Shown here in pieces: positions 23,386 through 35,000 of a stretch of 52,690 nt of DNA. Every line of letters begins with the position of its first letter. Positions within the stretch are counted from its first letter, which is position 1. The stretch covers positions 1-52,690 of the forward strand of contig CAMAWN010000015.1 of the NCBI GenBank assembly GCA_945861865.1, written 5' to 3'. The position numbers and the translations under genes are program-made. The stretch is from Candidatus Kuenenia stuttgartensis (GTDB lineage: Bacteria > Planctomycetota > Planctomycetia > Planctomycetales > Planctomycetaceae). The notes beneath the pieces are model-generated. The model was not told the DNA's origin. It saw nothing but the letters and a program-made list of their open reading frames with translations, and ran no database searches.

Positions 23386-25065
23386 ATGAGCGACTCAGCA
23401 GTCCCGTGGGTGAAGAGTTGGACGATCGGAGCCGCTCTGCGCGAGACGGCTCGGCGGCATCCCGATCAGGATGCGGTCGTGTTCTGTGCGAGCGGCCTTC
23501 GCTGTTCGTGGGCGGAGTTCGATCGAAAAGTCGATGACGCCGCGAGAGCGTTGCTGGCTCTCGGATTCCAAAAGGGGGATCACTTCGGCGTCTGGGCCGG
23601 CAACTGTCTGGAATGGGTGATTTTACAATTCGCGACCGCTCGGATTGGCGTCGTGCTCGTCACGATCAACCCCAGCTATCGAGCCTCCGAACTGCGCTAC
23701 GCCTTGGCTCAATCCGAAGTGCGTGGCCTCGCGCTGAGCGATCGCTTCAAGTCAGCGGACTACTGCGAGATTCTTCAAGAAGCCTGTCCGGAGTTCGCGA
23801 ACGCAACCGCTGGAGAACTTGGCAGCCAGCAGTTTCCGAAGCTGCAGTGGCTGATCTCGCTGCGCGGACAACTGCCGGGCACTCTGCCTTGGGACGAGAT
23901 GCTTGCGCGTGCTCAGTCGGTGACGACGGACGAATTAGCTCACTGCGAAACCGAACTCTCCGCCGACGATCCGATTAACATTCAATACACTTCCGGCACA
24001 ACCGGGTTTCCCAAGGGAGCAATGCTGTCGCACGCGAACATTCTCGTGAACGGCTACTACTCCGGCGAAAATCAGCGGTTCACGCCGCAAGATCGGCTGT
24101 GCATTCCAGTGCCGCTGTATCACTGCTTCGGCTGCGTTTTGGGGACGCTGTGCTGTGTTGCGCTCGGCAGCACGATGGTCTTTCCATCGGAGAGTTTCGA
24201 CGCCGGCGCAACACTCGCGGCGATCGAGTCCGAACGCTGTACGGCGATCTACGGCGTGCCAACCATGTTCATCGCGATGCTCGAACATCCGGACTACGCC
24301 CAGCGAAATCTGAAGTCGCTGCGAACCGGTATCATGGCCGGCAGTCCCTGCCCCATCGAGCTGATGAAACGAGTCACTCACGAAATGGGGGCGAGCGAAA
24401 TCACCATCGGCTACGGTCAGACCGAAGCGTCACCGCTCATCACTCAGACCGTCACCGACGATCCGATCGAACTGCGAGTCGGCACCGTCGGCCGTGCCCT
24501 GCCTGACGTCGAAGTGAAAATCGTCGATCCCGAATCCGGCCGCGAGTTGCCCGATGGCCAATCCGGCGACCTGTGCTGTCGCGGACACGTCGTGATGCTC
24601 GGCTACTTCAACCTGCCGGAGAAAACGGCCGAGGCCATCGACGCCGACGGCTGGCTGCACACCGGCGATCTTGCGATGCGAACACCAGAGGGCTACTTCC
24701 GCATCACCGGCCGGCTCAGGGATCTGATCATTCGCGGCGGAGAGAACATCTACCCGCGCGAAATCGAAGAGCGGCTGTATCAGCATCCCGCCGTACAAGA
24801 CGTGCAAATCGTCGGCGTCCCCGATCGAAAATACGGCGAGGAAGTGCTCGCCTGGATCAAACTCCGGCCAGGCAACAACATCACCGAGCAAGACATCCGC
24901 GACTTCTGCCGCGCGAGTTTGGCTCACTACAAGACGCCGCGGCACATCAAGTTCGTGGACAGTTTCCCGACGACGGTGACCGGCAAAATTCAGAAGTACA
25001 AAATCCGCGAACTGGCGATCCAAGAACTCGGCCTGCAAGACGCCGCGCAGATCGAGACTGCGTAG
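23386..25065 (+). CDS. AMP-forming acyl-CoA ligase (fatty-acid CoA synthetase type)
   Basis: A 559-residue adenylate-forming enzyme that activates a carboxylic acid to its CoA thioester. ATG 23386 is taken because GGAG precedes it by 7 bases; an in-frame ATG at 23353 lacks one. Motifs: P-loop YTSGTTGFPKGAM, 'GYGQTEASPL', 'LHTGDLAMRTPEGYFRITGR' and the hinge 'DLIIRGGENIYPREIEE', with the C-terminal catalytic Lys in TVTGKIQKYKI. The sequence resembles FadD3/ACSM-type medium-chain ligases. It is divergent from the thiolase and may share regulation with it. Confidence 0.9.
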   Translation: MSDSAVPWVKSWTIGAALRETARRHPDQDAVVFCASGLRCSWAEFDRKVDDAARALLALGFQKGDHFGVWAGNCLEWVILQFATARIGVVLVTINPSYRASELRYALAQSEVRGLALSDRFKSADYCEILQEACPEFANATAGELGSQQFPKLQWLISLRGQLPGTLPWDEMLARAQSVTTDELAHCETELSADDPINIQYTSGTTGFPKGAMLSHANILVNGYYSGENQRFTPQDRLCIPVPLYHCFGCVLGTLCCVALGSTMVFPSESFDAGATLAAIESERCTAIYGVPTMFIAMLEHPDYAQRNLKSLRTGIMAGSPCPIELMKRVTHEMGASEITIGYGQTEASPLITQTVTDDPIELRVGTVGRALPDVEVKIVDPESGRELPDGQSGDLCCRGHVVMLGYFNLPEKTAEAIDADGWLHTGDLAMRTPEGYFRITGRLRDLIIRGGENIYPREIEERLYQHPAVQDVQIVGVPDRKYGEEVLAWIKLRPGNNITEQDIRDFCRASLAHYKTPRHIKFVDSFPTTVTGKIQKYKIRELAIQELGLQDAAQIETA

Positions 25066-25090
25066 CAGCGGTTTCAAAGACGAAAGCCGT

Positions 25091-25157
25091 CGTAGCCACG
25101 TTCGCCAGAACGTGGGTGTTTTGCTGAGTTGCCCACGTTCTGGCGAACGTGGCTACG
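25091..25157. repeat. Perfect 26-bp inverted repeat (REP-like)
   Basis: CGTAGCCACGTTCGCCAGAA... (25091-25116) is repeated in inverse at 25132-25157 around a 15-base spacer. The arms are identical over 26 bases. It lies between the acyl-CoA ligase and the beta-propeller gene, as REP/BIME-like elements do. It could act as a bidirectional terminator but has no clear T-run. Confidence 0.85.
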
Positions 25158-25187
25158 GTTTTGAAATCGCAACACAAGGAAGACGAC

Positions 25188-26291
25188 ATGCGTTGGACGA
25201 AGTGGCTGTTGTGGCTCGGCATGATTTGCGGTGCGTCGTCGATCGCTGACGCTCAAGAGGAGCGGCGGTTGTTGTACGTCGCGGTGCCGGGAATCCGGAA
25301 CTACCTCGAATACGGCGGGCACGGGTTGCTCGTCTTCGACATCGACCACGGGCATAAGTTTGTGAAGCGGATTCCAACCGGCGGCATCGGCGACGACGGC
25401 AAGCCGATCAACGTCAAAGGTGTCTGTGCCAGCGCGGCGACGAAACGCATCTACATCAGCACGATCAAGACACTGCAATGCCTCGACCTCGTCAGCGAGA
25501 AGTTGCTGTGGGAACGAGCCTACGACGGTGGCTGCGATCGGATGTCGATCGCACCGGACGGCAAGGTGATTTACCTGCCGTCGTTCGAGAAAGATCACTG
25601 GCACGTTGTCGATGCCGCGAACGGAGACGTGCTGGCCAAGATCGAGCCGAAGAGCGGCGCTCACAACACCGTCTACGGGCCGAGCGGCAAAGCTGCATAT
25701 CTCGCTGGTCTGAAGTCACCACTCCTGACGATCGCCGACACGAGCAAGCACGAGGCCGCTCGCGCCTGCGGCCCGTTCGCCGCGAGCATTCGCCCCTTCA
25801 CCGTCAACGGCCGCGAGACGCTCTGCTTCGTGAACGTCAACGAATTGCTCGGCTTCGAGGTCGGCGACCTGACGACCGGCAAAAAGTTGCATCGCGTCGA
25901 GGTCGCCGGTTTCCAGAAAGGCCCGGTCAAACGTCACGGCTGTCCGAGCCACGGCATCGGGATGACTCCCAGCGAGAAGGAAATCTGGGTCTGCGACGCA
26001 ACCAATCAGCAGATGCACGTCTTCGATGCGACGGTCATGCCTCCGAAACAAGTCGCTAGCCTGAAGGTTCGCGATGAACCGGGTTGGATCACCTTCAGCA
26101 TCGACGGCAAGCTGGCGTATCCCTCGACCGGCGACGTGTTCCATGTGGCGACTCGGAAGATCGTCACCGGCCTGACCGATGAAACCGGGGCCGCCGTCGC
26201 CAGCGAGAAACTGCTCGAAATCGACTGGCGCGGCAACGAGCCAATCCGCAATGGCGATCAGTTTGGGATCGGCGGAGTGAAGTCAAAGTAG
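25188..26291 (+). CDS. Secreted YncE-like beta-propeller protein
   Basis: A 367-residue protein. ATG 25188 follows AAGGAAG by 6 bases. A signal peptide covers residues 1 to about 23 (WTKWLLWLGMICGASSIADA). The rest is built of repeated four-strand blades of the YVTN/YncE type, for example 'RRLLYVAVPG', 'KRIYISTIKTLQCLDLVS', 'GKVIYLPSFEKDHWHVVDAA' and 'KEIWVCDATNQQMHVFD'. Such proteins bind ligands or other proteins outside the cytoplasm; no catalytic residues are apparent. It stands alone after a REP-like repeat and directly in front of a kinase remnant on the other strand. Confidence 0.75.
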   Translation: MRWTKWLLWLGMICGASSIADAQEERRLLYVAVPGIRNYLEYGGHGLLVFDIDHGHKFVKRIPTGGIGDDGKPINVKGVCASAATKRIYISTIKTLQCLDLVSEKLLWERAYDGGCDRMSIAPDGKVIYLPSFEKDHWHVVDAANGDVLAKIEPKSGAHNTVYGPSGKAAYLAGLKSPLLTIADTSKHEAARACGPFAASIRPFTVNGRETLCFVNVNELLGFEVGDLTTGKKLHRVEVAGFQKGPVKRHGCPSHGIGMTPSEKEIWVCDATNQQMHVFDATVMPPKQVASLKVRDEPGWITFSIDGKLAYPSTGDVFHVATRKIVTGLTDETGAAVASEKLLEIDWRGNEPIRNGDQFGIGGVKSK

Positions 26292-26533
26292 ATCGGACGC
26301 CTCCTCGGCCAATCAGGTTGAGCAGCCGGTACTTGCCGACGTGCAATTGCTCGTGCCCTTCCTGCAACTGCGTCGCTTGCCAGCGCGCCAGCGATCGTTG
26401 CTGCACAGGCCAGCTCGCGCGGCGTGCTGCGAGCGTGCGAGTCGTCGCAAAAGTCCGCCATCTGTTCGCGCGACAGCAGCTTGCTACGGTTCAAACGCGG
26501 CAGGAATGTCTCCAAAGATTCCGCTCGCGGCAT
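26292..26533 (-). pseudogene. Remnant of a planctomycete Ser/Thr protein kinase (N-terminal fragment, frameshifted)
   Basis: On the minus strand MPRAESLETFLPRLNRSKLL, SREQMADFCDD and 'STPRELA' run in one frame, then the next frame continues SLARWQATQLQEGHEQL, HVGKYRLLNLIGRGGV. In planctomycete kinases the same order of an N-terminal helical region, 'L-T-x-W-Q-A-x-Q-L-L-x-G' and GKYxLLxxLGxGGM precedes the catalytic domain. Here the gene is shifted once and ends at the glycine loop, so the catalytic core is gone. It fills the 339-base space between the propeller gene and the zinc-ribbon gene, apart from about 100 bases where I see nothing. Confidence 0.7.
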
Positions 26534-26639
26534 TCGTCGAACCTCGGCCCGTGGTCGCTTTCCAACTGATGCGGTAGCGTACCGCCGACGCGATCGTTTC
26601 CAAGTTCGGCTTGTTCACAGTTCCGACAGGATGCGGCGA

Positions 26640-26888
26640 ATGACTCGGCAAACGTGGGACGATGAAGACGAAGATTGGGGCGATAACGAATCCGACCTCG
26701 AGGGCGAGTCCACCATCACCTGTCCGCACTGCGGCGGCGAAGTTTACGAGGACTCGCCGCGTTGCCCGTCGTGCGAGAACTATCTGTCGCTGGAAAACTC
26801 GCCGCCGACTGCGACGAACAAGCCGTGGTGGGTGCTGCTCGGAGCGGGGCTCGGCCTGCTGGCGTTTCTGCGTTGGTTGTTCGTGTGA
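26640..26888 (+). CDS. Small zinc-ribbon protein with C-terminal membrane anchor
   Basis: An 82-residue protein. The N-terminus is very acidic (WDDEDEDWGDNESD), followed by a two-pair zinc ribbon CPHC (28-31) and CPSC, then a short Ser/Thr-rich linker and a hydrophobic helix (about 60-82, WVLLGAGLGLLAFLRWLFV) at the very end. ATG 26640 is preferred over the in-frame ATG at 26631 because AGG lies 9 bases upstream. Proteins of this shape are common and unnamed in planctomycetes. It ends 43 bases before the S9 peptidase gene and could be co-transcribed with it. Confidence 0.65.
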   Translation: MTRQTWDDEDEDWGDNESDLEGESTITCPHCGGEVYEDSPRCPSCENYLSLENSPPTATNKPWWVLLGAGLGLLAFLRWLFV

Positions 26889-26931
26889 GCCGACCTCGAT
26901 AAACCGTGCGGCACCTTTGCTGGAGACAATC

Positions 26932-28878
<1,947 letters not shown>

Positions 28879-28880
28879 AA

Positions 28881-29144
28881 ATGCCGCGAGTCTTTATCCC
28901 TCCGCTGCTGCGTTCCGTTACCGGCGGCCGAGACATCATCGACGTCTCTGGCCAAACTGTGACCGAAATCGTCGCGGAACTCGACCGGCAGTTTCCCGGC
29001 ATCCAATCGCGGTTGGTCGAGGGAGATCGCTTGAAGCCGGGTTTGAGCGTCGGCATCGGAACCAGAGTTTCTGCTCGCGGGTTGTCGTCAAAGGTCGGCC
29101 CCGACGACGAGGTTCATTTCCTGCCAGCCATCGGTGGCGGTTAG
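28881..29144 (+). CDS. MoaD/ThiS-family sulfur-carrier protein
   Basis: An 87-residue beta-grasp (ubiquitin-like) protein. It begins MPRVFIPPLLRSVTGG, the usual start of MoaD-like carriers, and ends FLPAIGGG, giving the C-terminal di-glycine that is thiocarboxylated by an E1-like partner. In these carriers sulfur goes to molybdopterin, thiamine or cysteine synthesis (CysO); the partner gene is not in the window, though an APS reductase lies 16 kb away. The start could also be the GTG at 28875, which overlaps the S9 stop codon. Translational coupling with the peptidase gene is likely. Confidence 0.8.
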   Translation: MPRVFIPPLLRSVTGGRDIIDVSGQTVTEIVAELDRQFPGIQSRLVEGDRLKPGLSVGIGTRVSARGLSSKVGPDDEVHFLPAIGGG

Positions 29145-29157
29145 ACTCCGCCCGTAG

Positions 29158-29176
29158 GTCAGGCTTCCAGCCTGAC
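29158..29176. repeat. Short palindrome GTCAGGCT-TCC-AGCCTGAC
   Basis: Perfect 8-bp arms around 3 bases, in the 62-base gap between the sulfur-carrier and esterase genes. It looks like one of the REP-like families of this genome, distinct from the others in the window. Confidence 0.7.
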
Positions 29177-29206
29177 GAGATGGTTCGGCAGCTAGGAGAG
29201 TGCATC

Positions 29207-31780
29207 ATGTGTCGGTGTTGGGTGGACGGAGTTCGGATGGTGGCGATTGTGGCGGCGTTTTTCGTCATGGTCGGACAAGCTTTCGCGGCCGATGATGGCC
29301 AGCGAGGCTTCGTCGAGAAGGTCTTCACGGACGAAGCGGGCGAACACAAATACGTCGTGTTCGTGCCGCCGAGCTATTCGCCGAGCAAACCGCTGCCGGA
29401 AATTCTTTTCCTCCACGGAGCCGGCGAGCGTGGCAACGATGGTCGAGTGCATCTCAACATCGGCTTGGGCTCGATGGTGAAGGCTCGTGAGGCGAGCTTC
29501 CCAGCAATCGTTGTTTTTCCGCAGTGCGAGGACACTCGCGGCCGAGTACTGCAAGGCTGGTTGGCTGGAACTCCCGACGCGAACCTCGCATTGCGAATTC
29601 TGGAACAAGTCGAGAAGGACTATCGCATCGACTCGAAGCGGCGGATCCTGACCGGCTGGTCGATGGGTGGCTTCGGAACATGGTCGATCGCGGCGGCCGA
29701 TCCGTCGCGCTGGAGTGCGATCGTGCCGCTCGCTGGCGGCGGTCAGCCGGAATGGGCGGAGAAGCTCAAAGACTTGCCGATCTGGGCGTGGCACGGAGAC
29801 GAGGACCACGCGGTCGTCGTGAATCGTTCGCGCGAAATGATCGACGCACTGAAGACGGCCGGCGCGACACCGCGGTACTCCGAAATTGTTGGCGGAGATC
29901 ACGATTCTTGGGAGGACGCCTATGCCGATGATCGGCTCATCGCCTGGATGCTCGATCCGAAAAACGTCGATCCCGAAAAACTAGCGGCTCCGAAGGAAAC
30001 GCTCGCACCGAAGTTGGTCTTCGAGGAACAGTTTGTTCCCGCACTCGAAATCCCTGGCGCGATGTACGCTCGGCTTGGCAATCAAATGCTGGAAGCGTTG
30101 GCGTACTCGGCCCCGAAACAGATTCCAGTCGATCTGCTCAAAGGACGCATCAACGACATCGTTGAATCTACGAACGTCGAGGGCTACGGATTCCGCGTCC
30201 AATTTACCGGCATCTCGTACAACAGCCAGTTGAATCAAGTGCGTGTCAAAGGGGTTGGTCAGGACCGCTTGAATCTGCAAGTCGGACTCACGAACGCGGT
30301 GTTGAACATCGGCCGCACCTGGGTCACGGGCGAAGATCATTCCGCCTCGGCGGGACCAATTCAGGTCGTCATCGGTCATCGACGGCCCGTCTGGTTGGAT
30401 ATCGACGTGAAGCCGTATATCGAGAACCGACGCATCCGGTTGAAGCCGATCGCGTCGCGATTCGACATCCCCAACGACAACTGGTATGTGACCACACCGG
30501 CCGGCGTGTCGGTCAGCGGCTTCGGCATGTCGCGTGAAAAAGTCTCCCGCGGATTGGTCAGTGGGTTGTACGGTCAGAAACAACGCATCCAGCAGGAAGT
30601 GCAGAGCACGGTTCCCAAGTTGATCGAATCGGTCGAAAAGAAAATCGCCGAGTTCAGCGAGGCGGGGACGTTTGCGGATCGCTTCTGGCCGATCCCGGTT
30701 TACAAGCCCCGCACACGCATCTTTCCGCAAGAGATCAGCACTGACGACAACGGCGTCACGGTCGTCCTGGGTTTGAGCGCCGCGGCCCTTGACCCGCGCA
30801 AGATTCCCAAGCAACCAGAGATCGTGGAAATCAAGTCGACGTTGCCGGCCGATCTGCCAAGCATTAAGTCTCTACAAGCGGGACTCGCGCCAGACGTCCT
30901 TAATCCGCTGACGGAGTTGCTCGTCAAAGCCGATTTGGCCCGCATCCACTTGCTCGACATTCCTGGTGACACGTTCGCCAAGCTGGCCGACCGAGCCTTC
31001 TTGACCGAAGCCATCCCCGAACTGAAACGACATTCCGATTCCGAACTCTGGTCCGAGTTGTCGCTTGGTGCCGGTATCCACGTCGAAGACGTCGGCGAAA
31101 AAGACGGGCCAACGCGAGTTCAATTTCATGTGCCGAAATTGCTGATCACGACGTCGGTCATTCCCAGAGGTGCCGTCGTATCGGGCGACCCGCGCCGAGC
31201 ACAACCGGTCGTCGTGTTCGAGATCGACTTGAAACAAAGAGGCTTCGCCGAGCTGACCAAACCCGACTCGCAGACGCGAGCGATTCGCCTCGGCTGGAAC
31301 GGCGATCCAGAGTTCACTCTGAAATGCCATTTCGCCGAGGGCTATCAGGCCGAGAACGCCACGATCAACAACGACCAGATCAATGCTCGACTGCTGGAAA
31401 GCTGGAAAGCCTGGACGAACCTGGCCCCGGTGACCACTGCCACCGTCCCCGACCTCGACTTCGGCCTCGCCAAGCTGCGACTCTCGAGCGCTGGCTGGGC
31501 AACCCCGCATCTCTTCGCCACCTTCACTCCACCAGGTGTGAAAGTGACGAACCTCACCGAAGTGGACTTCGTCTACGAAACCAAAGGCCCGTACTCCGAC
31601 TGGAGCAACGCGAAATACAAACTCGAACCCGGCAAGACGCACGACTTCGACATCTCGTACCCCCTGACCTACCGCCGCAACGGCGAAATCTACACGCTCG
31701 CCCCCGGCTCGCATTCCGAGTTCCGCGTCCCAGTCAAAGGCGGCCCAGCGAGATTGTTTCAAGCTCGCGAATCACCGTAG
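29207..31780 (+). CDS. Secreted esterase with a very large unassigned C-terminal region
   Basis: An 857-residue protein. GGAG lies 10 bases before ATG 29207. A signal peptide ends near AFAADD (about residue 28). Residues 30-250 form a PHB-depolymerase/Feruloyl-esterase-like alpha/beta hydrolase: 'LFLHGAGERGND' oxyanion region, nucleophile S152 in GWSMGGFG, Asp in WHGDEDHAV and His in GGDHDSWEDAY. The remaining about 580 residues have no motif I know. They are rich in beta strands with paired blocks ('EGYGFRVQFTGISYNSQLNQ' and 'DRLNLQVGLTNAVLNIGRTW'), plus a helical middle. It might bind lipid or cell wall, but that is a guess. Confidence 0.8.
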   Translation: MCRCWVDGVRMVAIVAAFFVMVGQAFAADDGQRGFVEKVFTDEAGEHKYVVFVPPSYSPSKPLPEILFLHGAGERGNDGRVHLNIGLGSMVKAREASFPAIVVFPQCEDTRGRVLQGWLAGTPDANLALRILEQVEKDYRIDSKRRILTGWSMGGFGTWSIAAADPSRWSAIVPLAGGGQPEWAEKLKDLPIWAWHGDEDHAVVVNRSREMIDALKTAGATPRYSEIVGGDHDSWEDAYADDRLIAWMLDPKNVDPEKLAAPKETLAPKLVFEEQFVPALEIPGAMYARLGNQMLEALAYSAPKQIPVDLLKGRINDIVESTNVEGYGFRVQFTGISYNSQLNQVRVKGVGQDRLNLQVGLTNAVLNIGRTWVTGEDHSASAGPIQVVIGHRRPVWLDIDVKPYIENRRIRLKPIASRFDIPNDNWYVTTPAGVSVSGFGMSREKVSRGLVSGLYGQKQRIQQEVQSTVPKLIESVEKKIAEFSEAGTFADRFWPIPVYKPRTRIFPQEISTDDNGVTVVLGLSAAALDPRKIPKQPEIVEIKSTLPADLPSIKSLQAGLAPDVLNPLTELLVKADLARIHLLDIPGDTFAKLADRAFLTEAIPELKRHSDSELWSELSLGAGIHVEDVGEKDGPTRVQFHVPKLLITTSVIPRGAVVSGDPRRAQPVVVFEIDLKQRGFAELTKPDSQTRAIRLGWNGDPEFTLKCHFAEGYQAENATINNDQINARLLESWKAWTNLAPVTTATVPDLDFGLAKLRLSSAGWATPHLFATFTPPGVKVTNLTEVDFVYETKGPYSDWSNAKYKLEPGKTHDFDISYPLTYRRNGEIYTLAPGSHSEFRVPVKGGPARLFQARESP

Positions 31781-31818
31781 CGCCGGTGAGAGTCCTTTTT
31801 TGTGGTGGTTTGTCATGA

Positions 31819-32031
31819 ATGACAGCACCGTTCAACTTCAGCAAGAACCGACGCCCGGATGGGGTTATTCGGTTTTCGCTTCGCGGAGCATACGACTGCA
31901 ATCTCGAATATCATCCCACTGGATCGCAGCCCGAGACTTACACGTCAGGATTCGGCGGTCCGTCGCCGAAAGTCGCCAGTTCCTCACAATTGAAAGAACA
32001 CTGGTATCTGGTGCGATACGGAATTCAATAA
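31819..32031 (+). CDS. Hypothetical small protein, doubtful
   Basis: A 70-residue frame opening at ATG 31819, with no good ribosome-binding site. The text ([20 protein letters not shown] ... [12 protein letters not shown]) looks like protein rather than random, but I do not recognise it. Its last 7 bases overlap the 3' end of metH on the other strand. It may be a true small gene or the tail of a decayed one; the rest of 31781-32024 holds nothing else I can see. Confidence 0.3.
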   Translation: MTAPFNFSKNRRPDGVIRFSLRGAYDCNLEYHPTGSQPETYTSGFGGPSPKVASSSQLKEHWYLVRYGIQ

Positions 32032-35000
32032 CCGAGATTCGGTGACAGCCAGCGTTCGACCTCGGCGACGGCGACGCCCTTGCGGGCGGCGTAGTTTTCG
32101 ACTTGATCTTTCGTGATGCGATCGACCGCGAAGTACCGAGCTTGCGGATGCGCGAAGTACAGTCCGCTGACGGCTGCCGCGGGCCACATTGCGAAACTTT
32201 CGGTCAGCCGGATTCCGGTCTGCGTCTCGGCCTGCAGCAGATCGAACAGCGGACCCTTGAGCGTGTGATCGGGGCAGGAAGGGTAGCCGAACGCCGGACG
32301 GATGCCGCGATACTTTTCGTCGATCAGATCCTCGGCCGACAGTTGTTCGCTGCGGCCGTAGCCCCATTCGGTGCGGACTCGCTGGTGCAGGCACTCGGCG
32401 AACGCTTCGGCCAAGCGGTCGGCGAGAGCTTTGGCCATGATCGACTGATAATCGTCGTGAGCCTTGTCGAACTTCGCACAGAGTTCATCACAACCGAACC
32501 CAGTCGTGACCGCGAACGCGCCGATGTAATCCTGCCGTCCCGAATCCGTCGGCGCGATGTAGTCGGCCAGTGAGCGGAAATCTTTCTGGCCCTGCCGCTC
32601 CCACTGCTGGCGGAGCATCGGAAATTTCAAATCGGAAATTTTCGATCTCACAACCACGTCGTCGCCGACGGAACTCGCTGGCCAGAAGCCGTACACGCCG
32701 CGAGCGGTCAGCCAGCGGTTCGCGATGATTTGATCGAGCAGCTGCCGAGCGTCGTCGTACAACTTCTTCGCTTCAGAACCGACAACGTCATCCTCGAAGA
32801 TCGCAGGGAACTTGCCTCGCAATTCCCAGGTCGAAAAGAACGGCGACCAGTCGATGAACGGAACGAGTTCCGCCAACGGAAAATCGTCGAGTGTGCGCGA
32901 GCCCAGGAACTCCGGCGTCGGAATCTCGACCGTCGCCCAATCGGTCGCGAATCGCCGAGCCAGTGCGTCGGCATACGGCACGAGGTTTCGTTGTTGACGG
33001 TCGGCGAAATTAGCTCGGTCGCGGTCTTGAGTCGCCAGGTTCTTGCGGCTGAAGTCCGACTTGCGGTCGGCATCGAGCAGGTTCTCAACGACGGGCACCG
33101 ATCGCGATGCGTCGAGCACATGCACGACGATCTGATCGTATTCCGGCGAGATCTTCACGGCCGTGTGTTTCGACGAGGTCGTCGCTCCGCCGATCAACAG
33201 CGGAATCTCGAAGCCCTGCCGTTTCATCTCTCGCGCGACGTGAACCATCTCGTCGAGCGACGGCGTGATCAGACCGCTCAGCCCGATGATCTGCGCGTTT
33301 CGCTCGCGAGCGTTCTGCAAAATGATCTCACACGGCACCATCACACCGAGGTCGATGACCTCGAAGTTGTTGCACCGCAGCACGACACCGACGATGTTCT
33401 TGCCGATGTCGTGAACGTCCCCTTTGACCGTCGCGAGGATGACTGTGCCGCGAGTCGAGGGGAGTGGGGACGACTGCATTTTCGCTCCCCACTCCCCACT
33501 CCCCACTCCACCCTCTGCCAACTTCTCCGCTTCCATGAACGGTTCCAGGTACGCGACGGCTTTCTTCATCACGCGGGCGGACTTCACGACCTGCGGCAGA
33601 AACATCTTGCCGACACCGAACAGTTCGCCGACGACGCTCATGCCGGCCATCAGCGGGCCTTGGATGACGTTCAGCGGACGGCCGTATTTTTGCCGCGCCT
33701 CTTCGGTGTCTTCGTCGATGTGGTCGGTGACTCCCTTGAGCATCGCGTGCTTGAGTCGCTCTTCGACGGTGCCGTTTCGCCACTCTTCGACGGCGGCGGC
33801 CGACTCCCCTTTGCCGACGGATTTGAACTTCTCGGAAAACGTGATGAGCCGCTCGGTCGCATCCGGACGGCGGTTGAGAACGACGTCTTCAACGTGCGTG
33901 AGCAGTTCTTTGTCGATCTCCTCATACACCTCAAGTTGGCCGGCATTGACGATCCCCATGTCGAGGCCGGCTTTGATGGCGTGATAGAGAAATACCGCGT
34001 TGACCGCTTCTCGCACGGCGTCGTTGCCTCGGAACGAGAAGCTGACGTTGCTCACGCCGCCGGAAGTCTTCGCTCCGGGACAGACCTGCTTGATCCGCCG
34101 CACGGCCTCGAAGAACTCGACCGCGTAGTTCGCGTGTTCTTCCATGCCCGTGCCGATGGTCAGAATGTTCGGATCGAAGATGACGTCTTCGGGCGGGAAG
34201 CCGACCTTCTCGGTCAGCAGCTTGAATGCTCGCTGACAGATCGAAACTTTGTGGTCGGCGGTCACGGCTTGGCCGCCTTCGTCGAAGGCCATCACGATGA
34301 CGGCGGCTCCGTACTGCCGGACCAAGCGAGCTTGTTCGAGGAATTTCTCCTCGCCCTCCTTCAAGCTGATTGAGTTGACGACCCCCTTCCCTTGCAGACA
34401 CTTCAACCCCGCTTCGATGACCGACCACTTCGAGCTATCGACCATGACCGGCACGGAGCCGACTTCGGTGTTCGCGTTGACCAAGTCCAGAAAACGAGTC
34501 ATCTCGGCTTCGCTGTCGAGCAGACCTTCGTCCATGTTGACGTCGATCATGTTCGCGCCGCTCTCGACTTGCTGACGCGCCACCGCGATCGCTTCGTCAA
34601 GCTTGGATTCCTTGATGAGCCTCGCAAACTTCCTCGATCCGGTAACATTGGTCCGTTCACCGACCATGAAAAACGTGCTTTCGGGCCGGATGTATTGCGG
34701 CGTCAGGCCTGAGAACGTTGTGTAGTGCGGGACGCTCGGAACACGCCGAGGTTTCATCGACTTCACCGCATCCGCGATTGCAGCGATGTGAGTCGGCGTA
34801 CTGCCACAACAACCACCGATGATGTTGACCCAACCGTTCTCGGCGAACTCGCCCACCAGACGACCCATCGTGTCGGGGGTCATGTCGAATTCGCCCAGCG
34901 CATTCGGCAGCCCGGCGTTCGGATAACACGACACATACTTCGGCGCGAGCGCGGAGAGTTCCTGGATCCAGGGCCGCATCTTTTCGGGACCGACGGCGCA

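Noticed and set aside
33485..33505. CTCCCCA tandem repeat as a CRISPR or satellite array
   Set aside because: Only three 7-bp units without spacers, inside a coding frame.
32730..34373. 547-residue open frame antisense to metH
   Set aside because: Arg/His/Asp-rich shadow text without motifs; metH is certain on the other strand.
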